Assembly: GCF_021729145.1 (NCBI RefSeq)
Contig: NZ_JAJSLW010000005.1
Span: 129,946-193,945, forward strand
From: Membranihabitans maritimus
GTDB taxonomy: Bacteria > Bacteroidota > Bacteroidia > Chitinophagales > Saprospiraceae
Direction: 5' to 3'
Length of the DNA stretch: 64,000 nucleotides
Positions 62,631-64,000 of this stretch are shown piece by piece. The notes below the pieces were generated by a model. It saw nothing but the letters and a program-made list of their open reading frames with translations, was not told the origin of the DNA and searched no databases. Position 1 is the stretch's first letter. Each line of letters starts with the position of its first letter. The position numbers were made by a program, and so were the translations under genes.

Positions 62631-63443
62631 TCAACTTCTTTTTTTTCTCCTTTTATACCATCTAATTCCTAATAGCAAAATTATGCTAATAAAAATGAAT
62701 GGCCAGATGTTAACCAACATTACAAAAAACCATATCAGATTGTTCCAACCGTTTGTAAAACCGTTTGTAAATTTTTCTCCAAACTTTGTTTGATGGGGAA
62801 TACGTTGATAAAATGTGATGGTTAGGGTGGAATAGGATACCTGGTTTTGCAGATATTCAAATCTACCTTCAATAGATTCAATTTCAGATCGCAATTCCCC
62901 TATTTGCTTTTCAATTTGAAGGATTTCGCTTACTTGATTTGCTTCTTGCAGTAAATCGTGATACCGTTTTTCAAGTTCTTTTTTTGTTTTTAACCTGGCT
63001 TCAATATCCAGAAATTCTTCGGTAACATCCTTTGCGGTAACTTCCTTACTATCAACTTTTTTTACAGCGTTGGTAGTCTCTGTCAATAAAGTATCAAAGT
63101 TGCTGGCAGGAACCCTTATTACAATAGTATTGCTAAAACGTCCGGGCGATTCGAATTCCCTGTCGGATGAAATATATCCATGGTAATTTTCAATTACCTG
63201 AATAATTTTTTCCCGGGTGGTTTTCAGATCCACCGTTTCAAACACAACTCTCCCTTCCTTGATAAGTTTTCGTTCAATATCTGTGAAGTCGGCCTGATTT
63301 TTAGCAATGGGTGTAACGGCTCCTTCTCTTGCAGCACTGACACTAGATTTATTTGAATGGTCAGAACATCCCAGGAACATAACAAAAAAACATAATGTGA
63401 GAAGATTCAATGGATAAGTACTGAAAACAGTGTCAACCTTCAT
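62631..63443 (-). CDS. DUF4349 lipoprotein with coiled coil and C-terminal membrane anchor
   Basis: A 270-residue protein. It has an N-terminal lipobox (FLGCSDHS), an extracytoplasmic domain with VETVDLKTTREKIIQVIENYHGY-type core (here VFETVDLKTTREKI), a coiled coil (LDIEARLKTKKELEKRYHDL to IGELRSEIESIEGRFEY), a VSYSTLTITF strand and a C-terminal transmembrane segment (about residues 240-262) followed by a basic tail. This is the DUF4349 order. Function is unknown in the family. It overlaps the following VOC gene by 11 bases on the same strand. Confidence 0.88.
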   Translation of the reverse strand: MKVDTVFSTYPLNLLTLCFFVMFLGCSDHSNKSSVSAAREGAVTPIAKNQADFTDIERKLIKEGRVVFETVDLKTTREKIIQVIENYHGYISSDREFESPGRFSNTIVIRVPASNFDTLLTETTNAVKKVDSKEVTAKDVTEEFLDIEARLKTKKELEKRYHDLLQEANQVSEILQIEKQIGELRSEIESIEGRFEYLQNQVSYSTLTITFYQRIPHQTKFGEKFTNGFTNGWNNLIWFFVMLVNIWPFIFISIILLLGIRWYKRRKKRS

Positions 63444-63828
63444 ACTTATGATATTCTGTTATGGTAATAAAGTACCCTTCGGGATCTCGAACGGAGAACT
63501 CTCTTTTTGTAGAATTTGAATTGAAATGAATTTCTTCTTCCACCGGCCAGTTTATATTCTGAATGTTCTGTCGAATTGCTTCCAGGTTATCAGTTCTAAA
63601 ATACAAAATTAACCCATTTCCCGGATTTAGTTCGGGATTTTTCATTGTTGGGTGCTCATCTTCTCCCCACTTGTGGAGACAAAGCATTATTTCTTCGTTT
63701 TCTCCTGTTAAAACAACAAATCTTTCTGGATTCCCATGAATATTTTTAAATCCCAATACATCTTGATACCATTTTGAACAGATGGTTAGATCGTGTACAG
63801 CTATTATAGGATCAATTTTAGCAGGCAT
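63433..63828 (-). CDS. VOC family protein (glyoxalase/bleomycin-resistance type)
   Basis: A 131-residue protein of the vicinal oxygen chelate superfamily: AVHDLTICSKWYQDVLGFK at the N-terminus, NGLILYFRTDNLEAIRQNI in the middle and FSVRDPEGYFITITEYH with the terminal Glu metal ligand. A His in AVHD could be the first ligand. Substrate unknown; members include glyoxalases, dioxygenases and antibiotic-binding proteins. It is the first gene of a two-gene unit with DUF4349. Confidence 0.86.
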   Translation of the reverse strand: MPAKIDPIIAVHDLTICSKWYQDVLGFKNIHGNPERFVVLTGENEEIMLCLHKWGEDEHPTMKNPELNPGNGLILYFRTDNLEAIRQNIQNINWPVEEEIHFNSNSTKREFSVRDPEGYFITITEYHKYEG

Positions 63829-63839
63829 AATACAATTTA

Positions 63840-64000
63840 CTACTCGGTTCGAAGGATTTTTTCCATTTTCTTTCCCTTAGCCAGTTCGTCGACTAATTTA
63901 TCAAGATATCGTACCTTTTGTGTCAATGGATTATCAATTTCTTCCACCCGGTAACCGCATATTACACCGGTAATCAGATGGACGTTTGGGTGTAAATCCG
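63840..64000 (-). CDS. DUF2200 protein, C-terminal part (5' end outside window)
   Basis: An open frame enters from the right edge and ends at TAG 63842-63840. The 53 visible residues include [20 protein letters not shown] and [20 protein letters not shown], which fit the highly conserved end of DUF2200 proteins (family of small, ~115-residue cytoplasmic proteins of unknown role). The start would be ~190 bases beyond the window. Confidence 0.85.
   Translation of the reverse strand, partial: DLHPNVHLITGVICGYRVEEIDNPLTQKVRYLDKLVDELAKGKKMEKILRTE

Noticed and set aside
1-64000. tRNA, rRNA, CRISPR array, insertion sequence or phage genes
   Set aside because: None seen in any gap: no cloverleaf with GTTCRA loop, no regular repeats with spacers, no transposase or integrase motifs.

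Overview
The window looks like chromosome from a Bacteroidota bacterium, most likely a marine or aquatic aerobic member of the Cytophagales/Saprospiria type. The evidence is low G+C, promoters of the TTTG-N19-TAnnTTTG type, a complete alternative complex III (ActABCDEF) in front of a cytochrome c oxidase operon, two DUF4199 proteins, a NhaC-type antiporter, a lipoprotein sulfatase and several Gfo/Idh/MocA and glycosidase-like secreted proteins. No rRNA, tRNA, CRISPR array, insertion sequence or phage gene was seen. The genus cannot be resolved from the sequence alone.

Layout. 1-10 kb: the tail of a DUF3078-like protein (+), then a minus-strand block of housekeeping and envelope genes: dynamin-like GTPase, membrane-anchored MutS-type ATPase, OsmC protein, small membrane protein, SDR, SppA, FolK and an AGCS amino-acid symporter. 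10.4-11.2 kb: thymidylate synthase. 11.3-27.6 kb: one long plus-strand respiratory block with a clear promoter at its head. It encodes ActA-F, then CoxB (carrying an OmpA-like peptidoglycan-binding domain), CoxA, heme O synthase, two subunit III proteins, subunit IV, a cysteine-free SCO1-like protein and a DUF420/CtaM-like assembly factor. Electrons would run from menaquinol through ActB/ActA/ActE to the CuA of CoxB and on to oxygen. 27.7-30.1 kb: VOC protein and a DUF4199 - LuxR - DUF4199 group.

30.3-36.6 kb (minus strand) is the highlight: a compact RiPP cluster of the thiazole/oxazole-modified (TOMM/LAP) type. It has a precursor whose core contains eight Cys and three Thr after a Gly-Gly-Gly, an RRE/E1-like zinc partner protein, a YcaO cyclodehydratase ending in PHPFP, a SagB-type azoline dehydrogenase, a 750-residue repeat protein of unknown function, and a papain-like peptidase that could remove the leader. 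The genes are tightly packed or overlapping, and a strong hairpin separates precursor from enzymes. No transporter or immunity gene is visible.

37.2-64 kb: NhaC antiporter and a GH20-like glycosidase; an operon of two Gfo/Idh/MocA oxidoreductases and a DUF6807 (PmoA-family) protein; acylphosphatase and DUF389; NlpC/P60 peptidase; sulfatase; amidase and GHL10 hydrolase; DinB; esterase; quinone-oxidoreductase-like ADH; alpha/beta hydrolase; a beta-propeller glycosidase; an AraC regulator; a cupin lipoprotein; an aldo/keto reductase broken by a one-base frameshift; a DODA-type dioxygenase with NmrA-like SDR and divergent HxlR regulator; DUF4349; VOC; and the end of a DUF2200 gene.
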